Assembly (NCBI RefSeq): GCF_001513965.1
Contig: NZ_KQ948018.1
Location: 1 to 64,000, forward strand
DNA length: 64,000 nt
Direction: 5' to 3'
From: Streptomyces cellostaticus
GTDB lineage: Bacteria; Actinomycetota; Actinomycetes; Streptomycetales; Streptomycetaceae
Part shown: positions 7,839-15,508 of the stretch, in pieces
How the letters are laid out: every line of letters starts with the position of its first letter
Position numbering within the stretch: the stretch's first letter is position 1
Position numbers and translations under genes: made by a program
The notes under the pieces: generated by a model
What the model was told of the DNA's origin: nothing
Databases searched by the model: none
What the model saw: the letters and a program-made list of their open reading frames with translations, nothing else

Positions 7839-9071
7839 CTAGTTGGTGTCCTCGCTGTTGATGCCCAGGCCGGGCAGCAGGCCCGGGAGGAGCGGTGGGA
7901 CGGTGACGTCCGGTGCGCTCGTGGGCGGTTTGCTGGCGGACGGGGAGCCGCTGGTGGAGCCGATCTTCGGCGGGTCGAGCAGACCGCCCGTGTTGCCCCC
8001 GATCAGGCCGCCCCCGCTGTCGCCGGAGGCCGAGCCGCTGGGGCTGCCGGAGCCCGTGTGCTTACCGGCGGACGGCGTGCCGCCGGTGCTGGGCGCGGTC
8101 GCACGGTGGGTGCCGGAGGAGCCGGTGGATGCCGAGCCGGAACCCTGCCGCTTGCCGTCGCCGGTCTGGGCGGGCTGCTGCGGCAGCAGGGACTGCAGCG
8201 GGGCGACCTCTTGGTCTATGGCGTCAAAGACCGACGAGACCTGTTTGGTGACGTCTCTGAGCTGCACCGGCAGCTTGTCGCTCAGTGCGCTCCAGGCCTC
8301 GCGGTGGACCCGGGAGAACGTGGAGAGGGCCTGGATGGGGCCCAGGGACTCGGGGTCGCGCTCATAGGCCGCGTGCAGCAGGCGATGGCCTTCGGTCACG
8401 TCGTGCTGCATGCCGGACAGGGTGCGGCGGATCTCGCCGATGGACTCGTGGTCGAGGTGGCCGCTGCGGCCGCGCTCCATCAGCCGACGGGCCTCGCTCA
8501 GCCGGGTGGAGGCCTGGTCGAGGTACGTCTGGCCGCGCTCGTCGTCCCCATCGCTCAGGTAGTTGAGTCTGAAGTCCTCGATGCCGCGCTTGAGGCCGTA
8601 CAGCGAGTCGCCGGGCAGGGCGTCGGAGCTGGCGGCGGCGACCCCGCCGAAGGCCCCGGCGGCCACACCGACGCTGAGCCCGCCCGCGGCGAGCCCCTTG
8701 GTCAGGCGGGAACGCGGTCGCAGCTTGCCCAGCGGGCTCGCCCGGTGCGCACCCCGGCCCTTCGAACGCTGCTCGGGCACCGAGGTGTCCGTCGCCCCGC
8801 CCGCCGTGCCCTCCTGGAGCATGGCCTCCATCGCCGCCACCAGTTGGGCGCGCTGGACGACCTTGACCTCGGGGTCGAGCTGCGGCCTGGGCAGCGCGTC
8901 GAGATCCGCGGTGAGGGCCAACAACCGGCCCTGCTCGGTGCGCTCCTCGGTGGTCGGCGGTGCTTCCGCCGGTGCTGCGGACTGCTCGGCCGCCGTGTCC
9001 CGGTCGGACTGCTCCTCCAGAGCCTGGGCGAAGGCGTTCGCCCGCCGGTGCGCCGATACGTTCGCGATCAC
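7839..9071 (-). CDS. rsbN: RsbN, membrane anti-sigma factor for BldN
   Basis: A 410-residue protein with a cytoplasmic N-terminal region of about 120 residues that would bind the sigma factor, then one transmembrane helix (GLAAGGLSVGVAAGAFGGVAAA, residues ~125-148). The external domain is of the DUF5667 type, with a Ser/Gly/Pro-rich C-terminal tail. It corresponds to RsbN, which holds BldN at the membrane until aerial growth. I start it at GTG 9071 because AGGAGG sits 8 bases upstream. The GTG three codons earlier abuts that site directly. It lies downstream of bldN on the same strand and has its own promoter. Confidence 0.9.
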   Translation of the reverse strand: MIANVSAHRRANAFAQALEEQSDRDTAAEQSAAPAEAPPTTEERTEQGRLLALTADLDALPRPQLDPEVKVVQRAQLVAAMEAMLQEGTAGGATDTSVPEQRSKGRGAHRASPLGKLRPRSRLTKGLAAGGLSVGVAAGAFGGVAAASSDALPGDSLYGLKRGIEDFRLNYLSDGDDERGQTYLDQASTRLSEARRLMERGRSGHLDHESIGEIRRTLSGMQHDVTEGHRLLHAAYERDPESLGPIQALSTFSRVHREAWSALSDKLPVQLRDVTKQVSSVFDAIDQEVAPLQSLLPQQPAQTGDGKRQGSGSASTGSSGTHRATAPSTGGTPSAGKHTGSGSPSGSASGDSGGGLIGGNTGGLLDPPKIGSTSGSPSASKPPTSAPDVTVPPLLPGLLPGLGINSEDTN

Positions 9072-9201
9072 TGGCGGCACCTCCTCTCGTCATGACGGTC
9101 GACTCCCCAGGGGGTCCTGAGGGTTGCACGCCCACGACCACTTCACACGATCGAGCGATCGGGGGCGGCCAGGACGTGACCACAGGGAGCCTGTATCCCG
9201 C

Positions 9202-9230
9202 ACAACGACTGGCGCGGCACTTGGGTTACG
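9202..9230 (-). promoter_or_regulatory. BldN-type promoter for rsbN
   Basis: On the minus strand CGTAAC (9230-9225) is followed after 17 bases by CGTTGT (9207-9202). This agrees with the -35/-10 elements known for BldN-dependent promoters (GTAAC with a CGT-type -10). It lies in the 236-base bldN-rsbN intergenic region, about 130 bases before the rsbN start. It would let BldN induce its own anti-sigma factor. Confidence 0.7.
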
Positions 9231-9307
9231 GACGGCGGATGATCGGGTCAGAAAGGCAACAGGCTCTCACGGAACGTGAGTTGGATGTCGCCCACGGTGG
9301 CGCACGG

Positions 9308-10087
9308 TCAGCGTGCGTCGTCCGGGAGGAGCCGGGCGAGGGTGCGCACGGCCCGGTACTGGAGGGTCTTGATGGCGCCCTCGTTCTTGCCCATCACGCG
9401 GGCGGTCTCGGCGACCGAGAGGCCCTGGAGGAAGCGGAGCGTCACACACTCCTGCTGCTGGGGGTTGAGCCGGCGTACGGCGTCGAGCAGCGCGGCGTTG
9501 GAGAGGGACTCCAGGACGGAGTCCTCCGGGGAGCGCTCGACCTCGTTGGCGTCGAGCATCTCACCGGTGGTGACCTCCAGTCGGAAACGGCTGGACTTGA
9601 AGTGGTCGGCGACGAGGTTGCGGGCGATCGTCACCAGCCAGGCGCCGAAGTCGCGGCCCTGCCAGGTGAAGGTGCCGATCCTGCGGAGCGCCCGCAGAAA
9701 GGTCTCACTCGTCAGGTCCTCGGCGGTCGCCTTGCCGCCCACCCGGTAGTAGATGTAGCGGTACACGGTGTCGCTGTATTGGTCGTAGAGGCGGCCGAAG
9801 GCCTCGGCCTCGCCGGACTGGGCGCGCTCCACGAGGTCCATCATCCGGGCGCTGTCACTGTCGGCGGCCGGCCGACGGGCGGTGGGCGCGCCGGCCGCGC
9901 GGCTGCGTCTGCCGACGGCCGCGCTGCCCTCGGCCAGTGCGTAGCACGGGCCGACGGGCGCGGCGGCGGCGAAGGCGGGGACGGCGTACGCGGTGGGGAC
10001 GAAGCCACGCAGCGTCTCTTTGACCGTTGCGACCGTTGCGCGCAGCGTAGCCAGGCCCGAGGCGTCAACCCCGACGTGTGGGTACAC
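9308..10087 (-). CDS. bldN: BldN, developmental ECF sigma factor with pro-sequence
   Basis: A 259-residue ECF sigma factor that directs chaplin, rodlin and bldM transcription during aerial hyphae formation. The N-terminal ~86 residues (MYPHVGVDASGLATLRATVA onward) are the Ala-rich extension known to be proteolytically removed. Sigma-2 follows, with FGRLYDQYSDTVYRYIYYR and the DLTSETFLRALR helix. Sigma-4 contains LNPQQQECVTLRFLQGLSVAETARVM. The start is GTG 10087 with GGGAG five bases upstream. The gene is transcribed from a long upstream region and followed by rsbN. Confidence 0.95.
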   Translation of the reverse strand: MYPHVGVDASGLATLRATVATVKETLRGFVPTAYAVPAFAAAAPVGPCYALAEGSAAVGRRSRAAGAPTARRPAADSDSARMMDLVERAQSGEAEAFGRLYDQYSDTVYRYIYYRVGGKATAEDLTSETFLRALRRIGTFTWQGRDFGAWLVTIARNLVADHFKSSRFRLEVTTGEMLDANEVERSPEDSVLESLSNAALLDAVRRLNPQQQECVTLRFLQGLSVAETARVMGKNEGAIKTLQYRAVRTLARLLPDDAR

Positions 10088-10520
10088 GGGACTCCCAGAG
10101 GCAGAGCTTCCATCACGTGCAGTGCGGGACCATTCACCCGTCGTAGCGACGGAGAGGTACCGGTTTGCGTCTGAGGAGAATAACGCTTCGTGCAGGCACT
10201 GCTACACCCAGTTGCTCAAATCATCGATTACGTCGCTTCTGTAACCGATTGATGCCCCTTCAAGTGCCTTAGGCTGACCGGTTGTTGATCGGAAAAGGGC
10301 GGGTTTCGGTGAAGTGTGGGGCGTGTTGGGGGGAGGCAGGCATAATCCGGCGGCAGGCGACACGTTTCGGCATCGGTGGGCACATGACAGATGCGGGGTC
10401 GGTGACAAGTGGCCCGTGCTGTTGCCGGGCGGGGACGGGGACGCTTGCCGGCGCCGGCAGGGTGCCGCTGCGCCCACCCGTGCCGCCCCAGCGGCACGAC
10501 TGCCCGCAGCGGGGGCGGGA
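10088..10520 (-). promoter_or_regulatory. bldN upstream region (433 bp, no gene)
   Basis: This long gap between the HAD gene and bldN should hold the bldN promoter and leader, and the BldD site reported for this gene. I see an inverted repeat TTAC-N9-GTAA at 10228-10244. In the leader there is a partial BldD-like pair (AGTGC at 10121, TCACC at 10134), which is too imperfect to call. The distal part near 10430-10500 is G/C-rich with short stem-loops and probably ends the HAD transcript. Confidence 0.5.
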
Positions 10521-11459
10521 CTATCGCCGACGCCGGCTCAGTGCGATCGCTGCCGCAGTGCCACCGGCGACCGCGCCCACGCCTGCCGCTGCCGGGATGC
10601 CGACCTTCGCTGCCTTGCGGCCCGTGCGGTAGTCCCGCAGGCGCCAGTCCTTTTCGCGGGCGTGTTTGCGGAGCTTGGCGTCCGGGTTGATCGCGTAGGG
10701 GTGGCCGACCAGGGAGAGCATCGGGATGTCGTTGTGGCTGTCGCTGTACGCGGCGCACCGGGAGAGGTCCAGTCCTTCGGCCGCGGTCAGCGCCCGTACC
10801 GCCTCCGCCTTCGCCGGGCCGTGCAGCGGCTCGCCGACCAGCTTGCCCGTGTAGACGCCGTCGACGGACTCCGCCACCGTGCCGAGCGCGCCCGTCAGGC
10901 CGAGGCGGCGGGCGATGACCTGGGCGATCTCGACCGGGGCGGCCGTGACCAGCCACACCTTCTGGCCCGCGTCCAGGTGGGCCTGGGCGAGGGCCCGGGT
11001 GCCCGGCCAGATGCGGTCGGCCATGTACTCGTCGTAGATCTCCTCGCCGATCGTCTCCAGCTCGGCGACGCGGTGGCCCTTGACGATGGAGAGTGCGGAG
11101 TCGCGGGCGTCCTGCATGTGTTCCGGGTCCTCGACGCCGGCCAGCCGGAACCAGGCCTGCTGCCAGGCGAACCTGGCCAGGTCGCGCGTCTCGAAGAACT
11201 TCCGCTTGTACAGGCCCCGCCCGAAGTGGAACAGGGCGGCACCCTGCATCACGGTGTTGTCGAGGTCGAAGAAGGCGGCCGCCTTGTCGTCGCCGATGAC
11301 GGGGAACTGCGGTTCCTGCTCGGCGACCTCAGGGGTCTCCTGTGCTTCCTGTGCTTCCTGCGAGGATTTGCGGGCAGCCTCCGCCGAGGCCTCGCCTGCC
11401 AACACGCTCCGCGCCGTGGCGGAGCGCCTACGGGGAGTGAGCCATCCGAGAGCGGCCAT
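10521..11459 (-). CDS. HAD-IB family hydrolase (SerB-like) with C-terminal membrane anchor
   Basis: A 312-residue phosphatase. It has an Ala/Glu-rich N-terminal region that includes a short EAQ/EAQE repeat, then motif [14 protein letters not shown] near residue 60. The middle [21 protein letters not shown] and the late [11 protein letters not shown] complete the HAD-IB set, as in phosphoserine phosphatase and the CicA/actinobacterial subgroup. The C-terminus ends in a hydrophobic segment ([22 protein letters not shown] in outline) and RRRR, suggesting a membrane anchor. The substrate is unknown. It sits directly upstream of bldN on the same strand. Confidence 0.8.
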   Translation of the reverse strand: MAALGWLTPRRRSATARSVLAGEASAEAARKSSQEAQEAQETPEVAEQEPQFPVIGDDKAAAFFDLDNTVMQGAALFHFGRGLYKRKFFETRDLARFAWQQAWFRLAGVEDPEHMQDARDSALSIVKGHRVAELETIGEEIYDEYMADRIWPGTRALAQAHLDAGQKVWLVTAAPVEIAQVIARRLGLTGALGTVAESVDGVYTGKLVGEPLHGPAKAEAVRALTAAEGLDLSRCAAYSDSHNDIPMLSLVGHPYAINPDAKLRKHAREKDWRLRDYRTGRKAAKVGIPAAAGVGAVAGGTAAAIALSRRRR

Positions 11460-11562
11460 GGCGTGAGCATAGCCAGTTTGTTCGGGGGTTCCGGAGTCGA
11501 GAGGTTGGAAGGGTGTGAACTCTGCGCGGCCGCGTCGTTAAAGAGGCGCGAGAATGGCCGAC

Positions 11563-11835
11563 ATGAGTCCCCTCTTCCGGCGTAGGGCCGCCCCTCAGGA
11601 GCGGCTGGTGACCCTGATCCGCAAGCCCGGCTGTCATCTGTGTGACGACGCCGAGGCCGTGATCGAAAAGGTCTGTGGCGAGCTCGGTGTTCCCTGGGAG
11701 CGCAAGGACATCACCGAGGACAAGGAACTGCACGACCAGTACTGGGAGCAGATTCCCGTCGTCCTCGTCGACGGCAGGCAGCACACCTTCTGGCGGGTGG
11801 ACGAGGGTCGCCTCCGCAAGGAACTGACCGAGTAG
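11563..11835 (+). CDS. Glutaredoxin-family protein (DUF836)
   Basis: A 90-residue thioredoxin-fold protein. The redox centre is RKPGCHLCDDA, a CxxC motif. The fold's cis-Pro site is QIPVVLVDG. Length fits the small glutaredoxin-like DUF836 group; partners are unknown. I prefer the ATG at 11563 (MSPLFRRR); an ATG nine bases earlier is equally possible. It is transcribed towards the Rex operon and away from the HAD gene, so the two diverge from about 11.5 kb. Confidence 0.75.
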   Translation: MSPLFRRRAAPQERLVTLIRKPGCHLCDDAEAVIEKVCGELGVPWERKDITEDKELHDQYWEQIPVVLVDGRQHTFWRVDEGRLRKELTE

Positions 11836-11987
11836 TACAACGCGATGCCGAACGTCCCTTAGGATCGACGGCGGTTTGGTCTCGGGGGCGGGATTCGCGA
11901 GGAGTGTGTCGGTTTTGCCCCTAGGAAGGGCCCAGGAATGACGCGCGTGACCCCGGTCACGTTGGCCGGGCAAATCGGACACCATCT

Positions 11988-12005
11988 TTGTGCACGCGTT
12001 CACAA
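11988..12005. promoter_or_regulatory. Rex operator (ROP) upstream of rex-hem operon
   Basis: TTGTGCACGCGTTCACAA is a near-perfect palindrome, one base off the Streptomyces Rex operator TTGTGAACGCGTTCACAA. It lies 77 bases before the rex start. Rex should bind here when NADH is low and release when NADH rises, coupling haem synthesis to redox state. Confidence 0.9.
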
Positions 12006-12081
12006 AGACATAGCCTGCTGTCGACGGGGCGGTCTGGGGACGTATGACCGCCTGCAGCCCCGCTCTACCCGCAGGAGCACC

Positions 12082-12858
12082 GTGGCAACTGGCCGAACAC
12101 ACCGACCGGCGACCCGTAGCCGAGGGATTCCCGAGGCCACCGTCGCCCGGCTTCCGCTGTACCTCCGAGCCCTGACCGCACTGTCGGAGCGCTCGGTACC
12201 CACGGTCTCCTCCGAGGAACTGGCCGCGGCGGCGGGGGTCAACTCCGCCAAGCTGCGCAAGGACTTCTCGTACCTGGGCTCCTACGGAACGCGCGGTGTC
12301 GGCTACGACGTGGAGTATCTCGTCTACCAGATCTCCCGTGAACTCGGCCTCACCCAGGACTGGCCGGTTGTCATCGTCGGTATCGGTAACCTCGGCGCCG
12401 CCCTGGCCAACTACGGCGGCTTCGCCTCCCGTGGCTTCCGGGTGGCCGCGCTGATCGACGCCGACCCGGCGATGGCCGGAAAGCCGGTGGCGGGCATCCC
12501 CGTCCAGCACACCGACGACCTCGAGAAGATCATCAAGGACAACGGGGTCTCCATCGGCGTCATCGCCACCCCGGCCGGTGCCGCCCAGCAGGTCTGCGAC
12601 CGGCTCGTGGCCGCCGGTGTGACCTCCATCCTGAACTTCGCGCCGACCGTGCTGTCCGTCCCGGACGGCGTCGACGTGCGCAAGGTCGACCTCTCCATCG
12701 AGCTGCAGATCCTCGCCTTCCACGAGCAGCGCAAGGCCGGCGAGGAGACCGCCGCGGGCGACGGCGCGCTGACCGCGGCCGCTCCCCGTGGCGCAGCCGC
12801 CGACCATTCCGCCGACCAGGGGCCCGACGGGGACGTACCCGCCGTGATGCCGGCATGA
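12082..12858 (+). CDS. rex: Rex, redox-sensing transcriptional repressor
   Basis: A 258-residue NADH/NAD+-sensing repressor. The N-terminal winged helix is PEATVARLPLYLRALTALSE to SAKLRKDFSYLGSYG. The Rossmann domain is VVIVGIGNLGAALANYGGF, and the C-terminal dimerisation helix region reads SIELQILAFHEQ. I chose GTG 12082 (MATGRTHR) because GCAGGAG at 12071-12077 precedes it. Earlier in-frame starts run through the operator. It is the first gene of rex-hemA-hemC-hemD and autoregulated through the operator upstream. It overlaps hemA by ATGA. Confidence 0.95.
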   Translation: MATGRTHRPATRSRGIPEATVARLPLYLRALTALSERSVPTVSSEELAAAAGVNSAKLRKDFSYLGSYGTRGVGYDVEYLVYQISRELGLTQDWPVVIVGIGNLGAALANYGGFASRGFRVAALIDADPAMAGKPVAGIPVQHTDDLEKIIKDNGVSIGVIATPAGAAQQVCDRLVAAGVTSILNFAPTVLSVPDGVDVRKVDLSIELQILAFHEQRKAGEETAAGDGALTAAAPRGAAADHSADQGPDGDVPAVMPA

Positions 12859-14552
12859 GTCTCCTCGTCGTCGGGCTGAGCCACCGCAGCGCACCCGTGA
12901 GCGTGCTGGAGCGGGCCGCGCTGAGCGCGGACGCCCAGGTCAAGCTGGTCCAGGACACGGTCGCCGCCGAGCCGGCCACCGAGGCCGCGGTGCTCGCCAC
13001 CTGCAACCGCATCGAGCTGTACGCCGACGTGGACAAGTTCCACGCCGGTGTCGCCGAGCTGTCCACGCTGCTCGCCCAGCACAGCGGGGTCGGCCTGGAA
13101 GAGCTGACTCCCTACCTCTACGTGCACTACGAGGACCGGGCCGTCCACCACCTGTTCTCGGTGGCCTGCGGTCTGGACTCGATGGTCGTCGGCGAGGGAC
13201 AGATCCTCGGCCAGATCAAGGACTCCCTGGCCCTGGCCCAGGAGCTGCACAGCGCCGGCAAGCTGCTGAACGACCTGTTCCAGCAGGCTCTGCGGGTCGG
13301 CAAGCGCGCCCACTCCGAGACCGGTATCGACCGGGCCGGCCAGTCGCTGGTCACCTTCGGTCTGGAGCAGCTGGCCGCGGGCGGCGACGTCCAGGACTGG
13401 GCCGCGGGGCGGAAGGCGCTGGTCATCGGCGCCGGGTCCATGTCCTCGCTGGCTGCTGCCACGCTGGCGCGTGCGGGGGTGGCCGAGGTCGTCGTCGCCA
13501 ACCGCACCTTCGAGCGCGCCGAGCGCCTCGCCCAGATACTGACGGAGGGCGACGAGACGGCGGTGGCCGCCCGCGCGGTACGGATGGATGCCGTGCCGGG
13601 CGAGCTGACACGTGCCGACGTCGTCGTCTCCTGCACCGGGGCGACGGGCCTGGTGCTGACGGCGGGGGCGGTCGCCCAGGCGGTCGAGGGCCGCACCGGG
13701 GAGCCTGCCGCCGAGACCGGTCCCACGGCCGTGGAGCCGGCGACCGCGCTGCCGCCCACCAGCGTCGGCACCGAGGACAGCTGCCCGCTGGACCTGGCCG
13801 CCGTGCAGGGTGCGACCGGCTTCTCCGTGCTCGGCGAGGCCGCCGTGGCCGGCATGGACGCGGCCACCCTGGAGCAGCACGCGGCCTGGGTGGACAACGG
13901 CACCGTGGACCGCCGTGAGGCCGCCCGGCGCAGCCCCGAGGCCGACGCCGAGCTGATTACCGCGCTCGCCGCGACCGCCGCCACGGTCGGCCGCATCCCC
14001 GAGCGCCGCAAGCCCGAGCCGGTCGCCGTGATCCCACGTCCGGCTCCGGCCCTGTTCCTCCTCGACCTTGCCATGCCCCGCGACATCGACGCGGCCGTGC
14101 ACCGGCTGGCCGGGGTGCGGCTGGTGGACATCGAGTCCCTGGCCGAGGCCTCCGCGGGCGCTCCGATGGCGGCCGATGTGGACCTGGTCCGGCGTATCGT
14201 CTCCGACGAGGTCGCGGCCTTCGGCGCGGCGCAGCGGGCGGCGCACATCACGCCTACCGTGGTCGCGCTGCGCACCATGGCCGCCGACGTCGTCGCCAGT
14301 GAGATCGCGCGGCTCGACGGCCGCCTGCCCGACCTGGACGAACGCCAGCGCGGCGAGATCCGCCAGGCCGTGCACCGGGTCGTCGACAAGCTGCTGCACG
14401 CGCCGACCGTACGCGTCAAGCAGCTCGCGGCCGAGCCCGGCGGCGCCGGGTACGCGGACGCGCTGCGCACCCTGTTCGACCTCGACCCCGAGACGGTGGC
14501 CGCCGTCTCCCGGGCCGGGGACAGCACAGACAAGAAGGACCGACCGGCATGA
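12855..14552 (+). CDS. hemA: Glutamyl-tRNA reductase
   Basis: The 565-residue enzyme reduces glutamyl-tRNA(Glu) to glutamate-1-semialdehyde, the first step of the C5 haem pathway. It has the active-site Cys in ATCNRIELYAD (about residue 50), the GxxxSSxxxG-like NADPH site (ALVIGAGSMSSLAAATLA) and the C-terminal helical dimerisation region. It is longer than the ~420-residue enterobacterial enzyme because of an Ala/Gly/Glu-rich insertion around residues 275-345, typical of Streptomyces. The four-base overlaps with rex and hemC indicate coupled translation. Confidence 0.95.
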   Translation: MSLLVVGLSHRSAPVSVLERAALSADAQVKLVQDTVAAEPATEAAVLATCNRIELYADVDKFHAGVAELSTLLAQHSGVGLEELTPYLYVHYEDRAVHHLFSVACGLDSMVVGEGQILGQIKDSLALAQELHSAGKLLNDLFQQALRVGKRAHSETGIDRAGQSLVTFGLEQLAAGGDVQDWAAGRKALVIGAGSMSSLAAATLARAGVAEVVVANRTFERAERLAQILTEGDETAVAARAVRMDAVPGELTRADVVVSCTGATGLVLTAGAVAQAVEGRTGEPAAETGPTAVEPATALPPTSVGTEDSCPLDLAAVQGATGFSVLGEAAVAGMDAATLEQHAAWVDNGTVDRREAARRSPEADAELITALAATAATVGRIPERRKPEPVAVIPRPAPALFLLDLAMPRDIDAAVHRLAGVRLVDIESLAEASAGAPMAADVDLVRRIVSDEVAAFGAAQRAAHITPTVVALRTMAADVVASEIARLDGRLPDLDERQRGEIRQAVHRVVDKLLHAPTVRVKQLAAEPGGAGYADALRTLFDLDPETVAAVSRAGDSTDKKDRPA

Positions 14553-15508
14553 CTGAGAGAGCACTGAGACTGGGGACCAGGCGAAGCAAGCTCGCCATGG
14601 CCCAGTCCGGGCAGGTGGCGGAAGCCGTGAGCCGGGTGACCGGCCGGCCCGTCGAGCTGGTCGAGATCACCACGTACGGCGATGTGTCCCGCGAGGCCCT
14701 CGCGCAGATCGGCGGCACCGGCGTGTTCGTCACGGCGCTGCGCGACGCGCTGCTGAAGGGCGAGGTGGACTTCGCGGTTCATTCGCTCAAGGACCTGCCG
14801 ACCACGCAGCCCGAGGAGCTGGTCCTGGCCGCCGTACCGGTGCGCGAGGACCCGCGGGACGTGATCGTCGCCCGGGACGCGCTGAAGTTCACGGACCTGC
14901 CGCGGGGCGCCCGCATAGGCACCGGCTCCCCGCGCCGCATGGCGCAGCTGAACGCGTACGCGCGCGCCCACGGCCTGGACATCGAGACGGTCCCGATCCG
15001 CGGCAACGTCGACACGCGGATCCGATACGTCCGCGACGGCGAACTGGACGCCGTCGTGCTGGCCGCCGCCGGACTGAACCGGATCGGCCGCAGCGACGAG
15101 GTCACCGACTTCCTGTCGGTCGACACGGTTTTGCCCGCCCCCGGTCAGGGGGCCCTGGCGATCGAGTGTGCCGCGGACCACGCGGACCTCATCGCGGCGC
15201 TCGGTGAGCTCGACGACCCGTTCACGCGGGCCGCCGTCACCGCCGAGCGATCACTGCTCGCCGCCCTGGAGGCCGGCTGCAGCGCCCCTGTGGGCGCGCT
15301 GGCCGACCTTCTGGCCGACGGGCAGATTGTCAAGGAAATGCGCCTGCGCGGCGTCGTCGGCACGACCGACGGCACTCGCATGGTGCAGCTGTCCACCACC
15401 GGTCCCGTGCCCCAGACGCACGAGCAGGCGATGGCACTCGGGCGCGAACTCGCCACCGAGATGCTCGCCCAGGGCGCGGCCGGTCTGATGGGGGAGCGAG
15501 CACATTGA
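14549..15508 (+). CDS. hemC: Hydroxymethylbilane synthase (porphobilinogen deaminase)
   Basis: A 319-residue enzyme that polymerises four porphobilinogens into hydroxymethylbilane. Diagnostic features are LRLGTRRSKLAMAQSGQVA at the N-terminus, HSLKDLPT (the catalytic Asp is in this loop), GTGSPRRMAQL, and the dipyrromethane-cofactor Cys in ALEAGCSAPVGA at about residue 244. Length is normal. It overlaps hemA and hemD by four bases at either end. Confidence 0.95.
   Translation: MTERALRLGTRRSKLAMAQSGQVAEAVSRVTGRPVELVEITTYGDVSREALAQIGGTGVFVTALRDALLKGEVDFAVHSLKDLPTTQPEELVLAAVPVREDPRDVIVARDALKFTDLPRGARIGTGSPRRMAQLNAYARAHGLDIETVPIRGNVDTRIRYVRDGELDAVVLAAAGLNRIGRSDEVTDFLSVDTVLPAPGQGALAIECAADHADLIAALGELDDPFTRAAVTAERSLLAALEAGCSAPVGALADLLADGQIVKEMRLRGVVGTTDGTRMVQLSTTGPVPQTHEQAMALGRELATEMLAQGAAGLMGERAH

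Noticed and set aside
10227..10244. TTAC-N9-GTAA as the BldD site of bldN
   Set aside because: The spacing does not fit the BldD consensus, and the other candidate (AGTGC-N8-TCACC) has a mismatch and lies in the leader. I left the region as unspecified regulatory DNA.
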